Under the pieces are notes generated by a model. The model ran no database searches. It was given only the letters and a program-made list of their open reading frames with translations, and was not told where the DNA came from. Positions 26,388 through 34,605 of a DNA stretch of 64,000 nucleotides are shown piece after piece (position 1 is the first letter of the stretch; each line of letters starts with the position of its first letter). The stretch comes from JBHJGM01 sp050331815 (GTDB lineage: Bacteria; Verrucomicrobiota; Verrucomicrobiia; Opitutales; JBHJGM01), in NCBI GenBank assembly GCA_050331815.1, contig JBHJGM010000016.1:62001-126000 (forward strand), read 5' to 3'. The position numbers and the translations under genes were made by a program.

Positions 26388-27896
26388 ATGAAGCCGCCTG
26401 CCCGCTCTGCTTCGTTTCTCGCCTCCAGCCAACGCATACTTCGCGTTGGGCTGCCGCTGTTGCTGCTGGGCCTCGTTGCCGGTTGTCAGCACAACGCCTC
26501 CCTGCTGGAAGCTCAAGAGGCTTACCGAGCCGGTGACATCGCTCTGGCCAAAACCAGCATCCAGGGCTACGTCCAGGACGACGGCGATGGCCGCGACCGC
26601 CTTATCGCGCACCTCGAGGAAGGCTCGATCCTGCGCACCGCCGGCGACATCGAGCTGTCCAATGCCGCCTTCGAACTGGCCGACCAGTACGTCGAAGAGT
26701 TCGACCAGATGGCCAGCGTCTCCGTCACCAAAGAAGGCACCGCCCTCTTCACCAACCTCAACTTCCTGCCTTACCGGGGGATGCACTACGACCGCATCAT
26801 GCTCAGCATGTACCGGGCGATGAACTTCCTTTCCCTGGGCGACGCCGACTCCGCCCGCGTGGAGCTGTTCCGTGTTTACGACCGCCAGCAAATCGCCGTC
26901 GAGGCCAACGCCAAGCGCATCGCCAAAGCACAGGAAGAGCTCGAAGACGCCAACCAACAGAAAACATCCAACGAGCGCTACGATGTCGATCGCGCCCGCC
27001 AGGACCCCGGCTTCCAGTCCGGCCTGGATTCAGCCTACAACAACCTCGAGCAGTTCAACGCCTACGAGGCCTACGTAAATCCCTACGCGGAATTCTTTCA
27101 GGCGCTCTATTTTATGGCCAACCCGGCTGACGCCAACGACCTCGAGCGTGGGCGCGTCTCCATGGAGCGGGTCAACGGTATGGTGCCCGAAAACGCCTAC
27201 CTCGCCGAGGACCTCGACTTGGCCACCCAGCGCGCGCGCGGCGCACCGATGCCGAACCTGACCTACGTCATCTTCGAGACCGGCGTGGCCCCGCACCGTG
27301 AAACCATCCGCATCGATATCCCGCTCTTTCTGGTCAACAACGAAGTCGATTACGTCGGCGCTGCCTTTCCCAGGCTGGAAACGCACGACGGCTTTGCTCG
27401 CAGCATGCGCGTCGTCGCCGAGGGCGAACCCTACGACACCTCCATTCTGGCCGATATCGATACCATTGTCATTCAGGAGTTTAAGAACGAGCTGCCGCTC
27501 ATCATCACCAAGACGCTGATCGCCAGCGGCACCAAGGCGCTCGCCGCCTACGTGGCCAAGGAAGCCGTCAAGGACCAGGACCCCTGGGTGCAACTGGCCA
27601 CGCGGATCGCAACCACCACCTATCAAGTTTCGCAAAACCAGGCCGACTTGCGCACCTGGGCCACGCTGCCCAAGCAGGTTCAGTACGCACGCTTGCCGAC
27701 GCCGGCTGGCGGTCTCATCCTGGTCTCAACTCCCGGAACCCCGCAGCCCGAGCCCGTGTCCGTAAATCCCGAAGGCGTCAACGTCGTGCTCGTACGCAGC
27801 GTCCATACTTACGCTCCGCTGCAAATCTACACTTTTAACCTCGTACCAGGCGCACAATGGCAAACAACCGCATCGTACTCTCCATCGGCACGCTGA
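26388..27896 (+). CDS. COG3014-type lipoprotein
   Basis: 502 residues. Lipoprotein signal LPLLLLGLVAGC with the Cys near residue 33. The body begins with TPR-like helices (ASLLEAQEAYRAGDIALAKTSI, RDRLIAHLEEGSILRTAGDIELSNAAFELADQY) followed by a NFLPYRGMHYDRIMLSMYRAMNFLSLGD stretch typical of COG3014 proteins. The C-terminal half is mainly beta (FETGVAPHRETIRIDIPLF). Proteins of this type are encoded with LpoB- and YcfL-like genes in several Proteobacteria, matching the order here. Its last 40 bp overlap the next gene. Function unknown; an outer-membrane lipoprotein is likely. Confidence 0.75.
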   Translation: MKPPARSASFLASSQRILRVGLPLLLLGLVAGCQHNASLLEAQEAYRAGDIALAKTSIQGYVQDDGDGRDRLIAHLEEGSILRTAGDIELSNAAFELADQYVEEFDQMASVSVTKEGTALFTNLNFLPYRGMHYDRIMLSMYRAMNFLSLGDADSARVELFRVYDRQQIAVEANAKRIAKAQEELEDANQQKTSNERYDVDRARQDPGFQSGLDSAYNNLEQFNAYEAYVNPYAEFFQALYFMANPADANDLERGRVSMERVNGMVPENAYLAEDLDLATQRARGAPMPNLTYVIFETGVAPHRETIRIDIPLFLVNNEVDYVGAAFPRLETHDGFARSMRVVAEGEPYDTSILADIDTIVIQEFKNELPLIITKTLIASGTKALAAYVAKEAVKDQDPWVQLATRIATTTYQVSQNQADLRTWATLPKQVQYARLPTPAGGLILVSTPGTPQPEPVSVNPEGVNVVLVRSVHTYAPLQIYTFNLVPGAQWQTTASYSPSAR

Positions 27897-28291
27897 GCTT
27901 CGCGCTCGCGCTGTTTTCGGGCTGCAAAAGCCAGACCGTGAACACCACCGACCCGGCTTTCTCCAACGCCAACCCGACCAACGTCACCATCGACCAGGTC
28001 GAGACCGACAGTTCGCTGAGCAACAAGGCCGGCATCCTGGGCGTGCGTGAATCGCGCACCCCGGGCGGCTTGCTGCGCATTCAGGCCGAGATCTTCAACT
28101 CGACCAACAAGCGCCAGGAGGTGAACTACCGCGTGGACTGGTTCGACCAAGACGGCATCGTCATCGACTCGCCCATGTCCAGCTGGAAGCGCATCTCGCT
28201 CGCCGGCAAGGACACCCAGCCGATCACCGCCACGGCCCCCTCGCCCAACGCCGCCGACTTCCGCATCAAGCTCGTCGAGCCCGGCTCCTAA
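27857..28291 (+). CDS. YcfL-like lipoprotein (DUF1425)
   Basis: 144 residues with a lipoprotein signal (LSFALALFSGC, Cys about residue 23). The mature part (LLRIQAEIFNSTNKRQEVNYRVDWFDQDGIVID, then WKRISLAGKDTQPITATAPS) matches the small beta-sandwich family of E. coli YcfL. In E. coli ycfL lies directly upstream of lpoB, and here the LpoB-like gene also follows, after 42 bp. The start overlaps the previous gene by 40 bp in another frame, which suggests tight translational linkage. Role unknown. Confidence 0.8.
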   Translation: MANNRIVLSIGTLSFALALFSGCKSQTVNTTDPAFSNANPTNVTIDQVETDSSLSNKAGILGVRESRTPGGLLRIQAEIFNSTNKRQEVNYRVDWFDQDGIVIDSPMSSWKRISLAGKDTQPITATAPSPNAADFRIKLVEPGS

Positions 28292-28333
28292 CACACACAC
28301 CTTTACCGACCAACGCCCACGCACGCACGAACC

Positions 28334-28960
28334 ATGAAGACACAATACGCTTGCCGAATCCTTCTGGCCTCGCTTTTTGCCGGTGGCCTCTTCGCCCTGA
28401 GTGGCTGCACCAGCTCCGAAGGCGCCCGCCGCATCGAATCCGGTGGCACCGAGTCCATCACCACCGTCAACCAGCTCGACACCAAGGACGCCGTGGACGC
28501 CGCCGCCAAGATGTCCGAGTCGCTGCTCAATTCGGGCGTACTCGGCACCCAGGGCCGGCCCTCCTACATCGCCATTTCCAATTACGTTAACAACACCGGC
28601 ATCCACCTGGACCGCGATCTGGTCGTCAAGCAGATCCGCGTGAGCCTCAACAAGGCCGGGGTGGCCCAGACCATCACGACCATCGGTGCTGCCGGCACCG
28701 CCGCCAATTCCGAGGATACCCTCGCCACCAATCGCGCCCAGATCAACGACTTCCTCAACGAGGGCAGCGGCCAGACCACCGTCAAGCCGGAGTACTCGCT
28801 GACCTACAAGGCCCTTCGTCAAAGCGCCCGCGCCGGCAACGTCAGCGAAAACACCTTCATCTTCCAGATGTCGCTGACCGAAATCGCCACCGGGCTCGCC
28901 GTCTGGGAAGACCAGACCATGATCACCAAGCAGGGCAAGAAGCCCTCGGTCGGCTGGTAA
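28334..28960 (+). CDS. LpoB-like lipoprotein (penicillin-binding protein activator family)
   Basis: 208 residues with a lipoprotein signal (SLFAGGLFALSGC, Cys 25). The domain has the LpoB pattern: TTVNQLDTKDAVDAAAKMSESLL, RPSYIAISNYVNNTGIHLDRDLVVKQIR, YSLTYKALRQSARAGN, and a closing FQMSLTEIATGLAVWEDQ. In enterobacteria LpoB activates PBP1b from the outer membrane; whether the verrucomicrobial protein does the same is not known. It is the last gene of the five-gene operon and is followed by a strong terminator 28 bp downstream. The long disordered linker of E. coli LpoB is missing. Confidence 0.8.
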   Translation: MKTQYACRILLASLFAGGLFALSGCTSSEGARRIESGGTESITTVNQLDTKDAVDAAAKMSESLLNSGVLGTQGRPSYIAISNYVNNTGIHLDRDLVVKQIRVSLNKAGVAQTITTIGAAGTAANSEDTLATNRAQINDFLNEGSGQTTVKPEYSLTYKALRQSARAGNVSENTFIFQMSLTEIATGLAVWEDQTMITKQGKKPSVGW

Positions 28961-28988
28961 ACTTACGTACCTAAGTTTTTAATACACC

Positions 28989-29019
28989 ACGCCTCCGGCC
29001 TGCCGCCGGGGGCGTTTTT
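28989..29019 (+). terminator. Intrinsic terminator after the envelope operon
   Basis: A GC-rich hairpin (CGCCTCCGGC, loop, GCCGGGGGCG) at 28990-29014 is followed by TTTTTG, 29 bp after the LpoB-like stop codon. Stem strength and T tract are typical of Rho-independent termination. Confidence 0.8.
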
Positions 29020-29185
29020 GTTTGCGCACCGAAGCCTTCACGCAGGGAAGCAAAATTCACAGGAACAAAAGGGGCGCACACCTGGATCTTGGATACGAAA
29101 CGCCTCAAGTGGCTACGTTCGCGCCACAGGCAAATCGGGCTCCAGCCCATGGCCCGCGCTAGCCTTTTAATCATAAAGCGCCAGC

Positions 29186-29557
29186 TTATTCCTCCAGCCG
29201 GTGCGCTTCAAGGGCTGTCTGATCGACAAACTCAATGGCCGCCTCCGCCGTAGCTTCAAGAATTACCGGCGGCGCGACACCCGCCTCGTAAGCCTCCTGC
29301 CAGCGTTGCGCACAGAGGCACCAGCGGTCGCCCGGCATCAGCCCCGGAAAGTGATACTCCGGACGCGGCGTGCTCAAATCGTTGCCGCGGCCTTGGGAAA
29401 ATTCCAGAAACTCAGCCGTCACCTGCGCGCAGACCACGTGCACGCCGAGATCATCACGCCCGGTCCGGCAGCAGCCATCGCGAAAAAAGCCCGTCATCGG
29501 GTCGGTGGAACAAGGCACCAGCCCAGTGCCCAAAACGTTGCGTCCGCTTGTCGCCAT
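29186..29557 (-). CDS. DUF2237 family protein
   Basis: 123 residues from the ATG at 29557; the longer frame to 29737 overlaps the divergent gene and lacks similarity. The sequence is close to the DUF2237 consensus: NVLGTGLVPCSTDPMTGFFRDGCC, DDLGVHVVCAQVTAEFLEFS, GNDLSTPRPEYHFPGLMPGDRWCLC and RWQEAYEAGVAPPVILEATAE. Five or more Cys are conserved in the family, suggesting metal or redox involvement, but no function is established. It is divergent from the ADP-ribosylglycohydrolase gene with 82 bp between starts. Confidence 0.88.
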   Translation of the reverse strand: MATSGRNVLGTGLVPCSTDPMTGFFRDGCCRTGRDDLGVHVVCAQVTAEFLEFSQGRGNDLSTPRPEYHFPGLMPGDRWCLCAQRWQEAYEAGVAPPVILEATAEAAIEFVDQTALEAHRLEE

Positions 29558-29639
29558 ACAGGCATCCTCGCCACCTTCGTGCCGGTGTCCAGCGCGCGGA
29601 CTATTTTTGACAGACTCCCGCTTTCGGGCAGGTTGCTGC

Positions 29640-30674
29640 ATGACGCAATCCGCCGCCCAAGCGCCCGCCCGTCCCGAACTCGATGCCCAGCCCGCCGGCA
29701 TGCTCGCCGGTCTTTTCATCGGCGACGCCCTGGCCATGCCGGTGCACTGGTACTACGACCCCGAAGCCCTTCGCAAGGACTACGGAGAGGTGCGCGCATA
29801 CCTGGCCCCGCGCAACCCACACCCCTTCAGCATTCTCTGGCGCTCCAGCTACAAAGCGCCCAATCCGCGCGGCGAAATCCTGCATGACCAGGTACGCTAC
29901 TGGGGCCAGCGCGACGTGCACTATCACCAGTTTCAAAAGGCCGGCGAAAACACCCTCACCGCCAAGCTTTGTCGCCTGCTTTGGCAGAGCCTGCACGAGG
30001 ACGGCGGCTGGAATCCGGATGCCTACCTCCAGCGCTACATCGCCTATTTGACGACGCCGGGCACCCACAACGATACCTACCTCGAGGAATGCCACCGCGA
30101 CTTTTTCGCCAACTACGCTCGCGGTGCTGAACCCCGCCAGTGTGCCACCGAGGAGAAACACATCGCCGGGCTCGCCGCGCTCTTCCCCATCCTCGCCCAC
30201 GAAACCAGCGACCTTGCGTCCGCTCGCGCCCATGCCCTCGAACGCCTGGAGTTGACCCACCCGGGCCACCGCATGCGCTGGGCAGCCAACCTGATGCTCG
30301 ACCTCTTTGATCGCGTGCACCAAGGCACCCACATTCAGGAGGCCGCAACTCAGCTGCTGCCCAGAGTTGCAAAAAGTGTCTCCGCCGACCAGTGGCAGCA
30401 CCTGCTGAGTCAGAACACCACCGCCGTGCTCAACCGCGCCATCGGCACGGTCTGCTACGTGGAGCAAGCAGTGCCCGCCATACTGTACCTGCTCTGCAAG
30501 CATGGCGAAGATCCCGAACAGGCCCTTATTGAAAATACCCACGCAGGCGGCGACAACGTGCACCGAGGCGCAGTGCTCGGCGCGCTGCTGGGGTACGCGC
30601 ACGGCATCGATGCCTGGCCCCAGCGCTGGCGAGAGGGTCTGGTTGAAGGCCTACCCTTTTCTACGCAAACTTAG
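29640..30674 (+). CDS. ADP-ribosylglycohydrolase family protein
   Basis: 344 residues from the ATG at 29640. All-alpha fold of ADP-ribosylhydrolases. It has GLFIGDALAMPVHWYYD near the N-terminus, a THNDTY segment (about 139-144), and ENTHAGGDNVHRGAVLGALLG near the end. The paired Asp/Asn positions of the last two coordinate the Mg2+ ions in active members. The first motif reads GDALAMPVHW, as in a bacterial subgroup of unknown substrate. It could remove ADP-ribose from protein or act on another N-glycoside. It is convergent with the large glycosidase-like gene, with 23 bp between stops. Confidence 0.82.
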   Translation: MTQSAAQAPARPELDAQPAGMLAGLFIGDALAMPVHWYYDPEALRKDYGEVRAYLAPRNPHPFSILWRSSYKAPNPRGEILHDQVRYWGQRDVHYHQFQKAGENTLTAKLCRLLWQSLHEDGGWNPDAYLQRYIAYLTTPGTHNDTYLEECHRDFFANYARGAEPRQCATEEKHIAGLAALFPILAHETSDLASARAHALERLELTHPGHRMRWAANLMLDLFDRVHQGTHIQEAATQLLPRVAKSVSADQWQHLLSQNTTAVLNRAIGTVCYVEQAVPAILYLLCKHGEDPEQALIENTHAGGDNVHRGAVLGALLGYAHGIDAWPQRWREGLVEGLPFSTQT

Positions 30675-30697
30675 CCGGTCGCAGGTGGGCGCGCGGT

Positions 30698-33523
30698 TTA
30701 TCCACGCAGCACCACGTACAGGGCGTCCTCCGGCAGCGTCAGCTTCATCCAGTCTCCCTCGGCTTTCACGAAGTCCGCTTCACCGCGCGGCAGGCCATTA
30801 GCATCCAAAACGACTGCTTCCTTCAGGCCGGCGTTGCGTATCCACAAAACCCCTTCAGCCCGGCGAATCATCCAGGGAGTCTCGCCAGTCTCCATAATGC
30901 GCTGAGCCGCCATCGGCTTGCCCTCGATCTTCAAGTTAATCTTCTCGGTCTTCCACCCGTTAGGCTCCTGATACGTGCCGATCTGAACCAGCACCTTTTT
31001 CGAAGCCTTCAGCGGCTGCTCGTCAAGCGCAACGGTCGTGATGGCCGCGTATTCATTTTTCACGGACAGCTTCACGTCGCCCAAGTCAATGCCCTCGGCT
31101 TTGCCCAGGTAGCCGCTGGCCGCCTGCACGCGCGGCGATTTGATCAGGTACAGCCCACGCTCGTGGTGTATCTCCACCTCGCCGGTCGAACTGCGCACCA
31201 TCGCCTTTTCGTGGTCGATGTGCTCGCGATAGCTCTCGTCGATTTCGGTCTCGGAGGGGTCCGCCCCGTACTCGACGAGGACCGGTCCCACTAGAAAGGC
31301 CAGCGGATCGATCGGCGACTCCAGCTTCAAGTCCGGCGCCATCAGCCCCTGGTCCCGATTCGGGTCAAAGGAAGCGCTTTCGGCCGTCAGGGGCAGGGTC
31401 TCATCCCAGATGTTTTCCAGGCTGCGTCGCTCCACGATCACCGGGTCGGCTTCCTGCAGCATTCCGGTACGGTAGAGCAGGGCCGACGCCGGGAATTGTC
31501 CCAGTTGCATCGGCGTCGCGAAGGTCCACTTGGTCAGGCTGCTGTTGCGCCCGCCCTGCACGGCGGGAATCCACTCGGGCTTGCCGGTGGCGAACCAGAA
31601 AAACGCATCCACCCCGTTGACCGACTGCTGCGAGGCTACCACCAGCGGGCCCTCGCTTTCGTAGCGATTCGGCGGCACCCACAAGCTCTCCGGAATGATG
31701 AACGGGTGCCCCCAGGTTTGACGCGCGTTGGTCGGAAACTCCCGCGGGCTGAGCGCACCCAGCTTGTTGGTGTAAATATGGTCAGGTAGAATCTGCCAGC
31801 CGCGCGTACGGCCGGTATGCAGCGCACCAAAGTAGTGGTTCTTCCCGCTGACCTCATTGGCCGTGTAGCTCCAGCGCTCGGCGTCGCTCACCAAAACCGG
31901 GTCTACTGTTTTCCAGTTGCCGGCGTTGATCAACTGCGGCGCGCCGAGATCCTCACGCAAAAAGCGCGCGATCTCCGTATTGAAGTTGTACATCGTGCGC
32001 GCGAAAAATTCGAGCTGGTCGGCCCGTCGCTTGAGAAAACCAGCGTTGTCGCCCTTCGACTCCACGCCGCCCTGCGAAAACTCCCACACCAGCATGATGG
32101 CTGGTAGACCGTCTTTCCAGTCCTCGCCGCGGAAGTCGTAACGATAGCCGTGCCAGGCCTCCTTGGTCTTCTCAATCGAGCCGTACTTCTCGATCAGCCA
32201 GTCGCGAAACTGCTGCTTCAAAAGTACCTCTGCCTCGCCCCGCACATTCTGAAAGGTGAAGAAGAGCATGCTGTCCTCGTTCTGCAGCTGAATGACCGCC
32301 ACCGCTGGCTCGTCCTTCAGAGGAACGCCCGTGTACGGATTCGGACGCGTGTACAACGCCCGCAGGTAGCCCTTGTACGCCTCCTGAACTTCCGGCACAA
32401 AGAAGACCAGCCCGGCCAGGTTGCCGTTCACCGGGTTGGGAATCTCCCAATTGGCTTCCCGGCGCGTATGCGATCCCCAGTAAGGCGAGAGGATGGTGTA
32501 AATCCCGGCTTCCTTCATCCCCGCCACCAGCTTGAACGCCTCGTCCAGCTCCTTTTCGTCGACGTCATTCAGTTCAACGGTTTTTCCGTCACGGCGTTCC
32601 CGGCGTGAAACCTGAGGTGCCAGATCGCCATGCCAGCGTATCACGTTGACGCCGCGCTTCGCCAAAAACTCCGCGTGGCGCTTCATCTCGTCGATGGACA
32701 GGCTGCGCTGATTGTAATTTGTACCCGCCCAAAACCGCAGCGGCTGCCCGTCGGCGCGGACAAAGCTGTGGCCATCCTCGCTCAACCGCACGAAGCCGCT
32801 CTGGCCGGCCACGTCCTCGTTGAGGTAGCGCAAATCGAGCAGCGACTCCTCTGAGAGCGGGTCCGTACTCGGCTCAAAGGGCCACATCTTGGACGCATCC
32901 TGGGTGATGACATTCGGGTTCGTCTCGCCCGGTCGGTACTGCCCGTTGGGCTCAAAACCTTCCGTGGTCAGCACGAAGCAATCGATCGCTGCGTGTGGCT
33001 TTTCGTTCTCCGGGTCGCCTAGCAAAAAGGTTAACGTGTGCGTGCCGGCATCCAGATCGTGAGAGCCAAACTTCAGCCAGGCGTAATGCTTGCCGCCGGT
33101 ACCGCCGTCGAGGGCCAGGTTGCGCTCATCGCGAAAACGCCGCACATACCCCTCGGTGCGGCGATTGCGGTTGTCCTCCCCGCGCAGTGCCCGCGGCTTG
33201 ATAACACCGGCTTCCTCCCCGTTGACCGCGTAAGTAAAACCGTTGCCGGCCCCGCGGACCCACAACGTATACGAACCGCTCTCGGGGATCTCGACCGAGT
33301 AAGTCACTCGACCCATCGCCTGGTCCGGCTCCTTGAAGCTCGCGACCTTGGCACCTCCCGACAGGCCGTCTTTACGCACGGCTTCCCACCACGCGTTGGA
33401 GGTGGTCTCCGCCGAGTCATGGGCCTCGCCTTCGATCCAGAGAAAAGCGCCAAGACTGGCCGGAGCTAGACCTGCAAGGCAGGCCAACGTTACAGAACAA
33501 GAGAGAAGCGTGCGTGGTTTCAT
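30698..33523 (-). CDS. Large secreted glycoside hydrolase-like protein (clan GH-A type)
   Basis: 941 residues with a signal peptide (LLSCSVTLACLAGLAPASLGA). Residues 27-190 form a beta domain resembling a carbohydrate-binding or Ig-like module (GRVTYSVEIPESGSYTLWVRGAG). Residues about 230-650 look like a TIM-barrel glycosidase: RFWAGTNYNQRSLSIDEMKRH, GVNVIRWHGDLAPQ, AGIYTILSPYWGS and VAVIQLQNEDS, where N415-E416 would be the clan-A acid/base pair. A possible nucleophile is the Glu of PFIIPESLWVPP. The last 250 residues are beta-rich. The substrate is unknown; the nearby sulfatases and GH130 suggest a plant or algal glycan. The protein is probably periplasmic or secreted. Confidence 0.7.
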   Translation of the reverse strand: MKPRTLLSCSVTLACLAGLAPASLGAFLWIEGEAHDSAETTSNAWWEAVRKDGLSGGAKVASFKEPDQAMGRVTYSVEIPESGSYTLWVRGAGNGFTYAVNGEEAGVIKPRALRGEDNRNRRTEGYVRRFRDERNLALDGGTGGKHYAWLKFGSHDLDAGTHTLTFLLGDPENEKPHAAIDCFVLTTEGFEPNGQYRPGETNPNVITQDASKMWPFEPSTDPLSEESLLDLRYLNEDVAGQSGFVRLSEDGHSFVRADGQPLRFWAGTNYNQRSLSIDEMKRHAEFLAKRGVNVIRWHGDLAPQVSRRERRDGKTVELNDVDEKELDEAFKLVAGMKEAGIYTILSPYWGSHTRREANWEIPNPVNGNLAGLVFFVPEVQEAYKGYLRALYTRPNPYTGVPLKDEPAVAVIQLQNEDSMLFFTFQNVRGEAEVLLKQQFRDWLIEKYGSIEKTKEAWHGYRYDFRGEDWKDGLPAIMLVWEFSQGGVESKGDNAGFLKRRADQLEFFARTMYNFNTEIARFLREDLGAPQLINAGNWKTVDPVLVSDAERWSYTANEVSGKNHYFGALHTGRTRGWQILPDHIYTNKLGALSPREFPTNARQTWGHPFIIPESLWVPPNRYESEGPLVVASQQSVNGVDAFFWFATGKPEWIPAVQGGRNSSLTKWTFATPMQLGQFPASALLYRTGMLQEADPVIVERRSLENIWDETLPLTAESASFDPNRDQGLMAPDLKLESPIDPLAFLVGPVLVEYGADPSETEIDESYREHIDHEKAMVRSSTGEVEIHHERGLYLIKSPRVQAASGYLGKAEGIDLGDVKLSVKNEYAAITTVALDEQPLKASKKVLVQIGTYQEPNGWKTEKINLKIEGKPMAAQRIMETGETPWMIRRAEGVLWIRNAGLKEAVVLDANGLPRGEADFVKAEGDWMKLTLPEDALYVVLRG

Positions 33524-33591
33524 AGGGGATTGCTGATTAAATGTTTAAGCCAATAAAGTCCGATTTCGCAGCCCGAGGTTCCCTCGGGAAC

Positions 33592-34551
33592 TCAGGGCAG
33601 GCGGCGTCCGCGTCCGGCCACCCACAGCGCGTACCAATCCTCGCGCGAGAGCTCCAACCCGGCAGCCTGTGCAGCGTTGCGGATGCGCTCCGGCCCGGTC
33701 GTGCCAATCAGCGGCTGAAACCGTCCCGGGTGACGCAACAGCCAGCCCACCACCACGGCTTCGTTCGGCACGTCGTACTTCGCGGCCATCTCCGTCACCT
33801 TTTCCCGCGCACCCTGGATGCGGTCATTGTCGTCAGGAGATTCCCTGCCAGAGAGCTTTCCCTTGGCCAGCGGCCCCCACGGCTGCGGCGTGATTCCATG
33901 CAGCCGACAGTAATCCAGACAGCCGTGCTGCCGCGTCGGATTCACCTCGTCGATGTCACGATTGAAATCCACGCCCTCATCCAACATCTGCGTGTGCAGC
34001 AAACTCAACTCCACCTGATTGAAGCGCAGCGGCTGCTTCACAAATTGTCGCAGCAGGGCCATCTGCCCGGCGGTCTGATTACTCACCCCAAAATGGCGCA
34101 CCTTGCCCGACTGCTCCAGATCCTCAAAAGCGCGGGCCACTTCCTCTGGCTCCATCAACGCGTCCGGTCGGTGCAGCAGCAGCGAGTCCAGGTACCCGGT
34201 CTCCAGTCGTTTCAGGCAGCCTTCGACAGCCTCCACGATATGCGCATGGCTGAAATCAAAGCCGAATCCCGGTCGGATGCCCACCTTGCCCTGAATCCAG
34301 AGCGACTCCCGTTGCAGCCCCAGGTCCGTGACCGCCGCCGCGAAAACCTCCTCGCTCCGGCCCCGGCAATAAATATCCGCGTGATCGAAGAAGTTGATTC
34401 CGCTCTCCACGGCAGCTTCCAGAGCGGCTCGGCCACGCGGCAGCAGCTCGGCCACGGGCGTCTGACCATCCCAGGTTTTACCAAAGGTCATGCAGCCCAG
34501 CCCGATACGGGAAGGCTTCAACCGGCTTTCGAAGTGCTCCAGAAACTGCAT
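33592..34551 (-). CDS. Aldo/keto reductase
   Basis: About 319 residues if started at the ATG at 34551 (MQFLEHFES); other ATGs at 34575 and 34587 are possible, and none has a good ribosome site. The (beta/alpha)8 reductase tetrad is visible: Asp and Tyr in FFDHADIYCRGRSE, Lys in IQGKVGI and His in LLLHRPDAL. The NADPH-binding tail LIGTTGPERIRNAAQA is present. It resembles YdhF-like reductases. It lies between two large secreted carbohydrate-active genes on the same strand (15 to 70 bp gaps), so it may reduce a sugar or sugar-derived aldehyde. Confidence 0.87.
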   Translation of the reverse strand: MQFLEHFESRLKPSRIGLGCMTFGKTWDGQTPVAELLPRGRAALEAAVESGINFFDHADIYCRGRSEEVFAAAVTDLGLQRESLWIQGKVGIRPGFGFDFSHAHIVEAVEGCLKRLETGYLDSLLLHRPDALMEPEEVARAFEDLEQSGKVRHFGVSNQTAGQMALLRQFVKQPLRFNQVELSLLHTQMLDEGVDFNRDIDEVNPTRQHGCLDYCRLHGITPQPWGPLAKGKLSGRESPDDNDRIQGAREKVTEMAAKYDVPNEAVVVGWLLRHPGRFQPLIGTTGPERIRNAAQAAGLELSREDWYALWVAGRGRRLP

Positions 34552-34605
34552 CCCGCAATGCCAAGGCCCAATCATGAGCCAAGGCAAGGCTGGGTTCCAG
34601 CTTCG

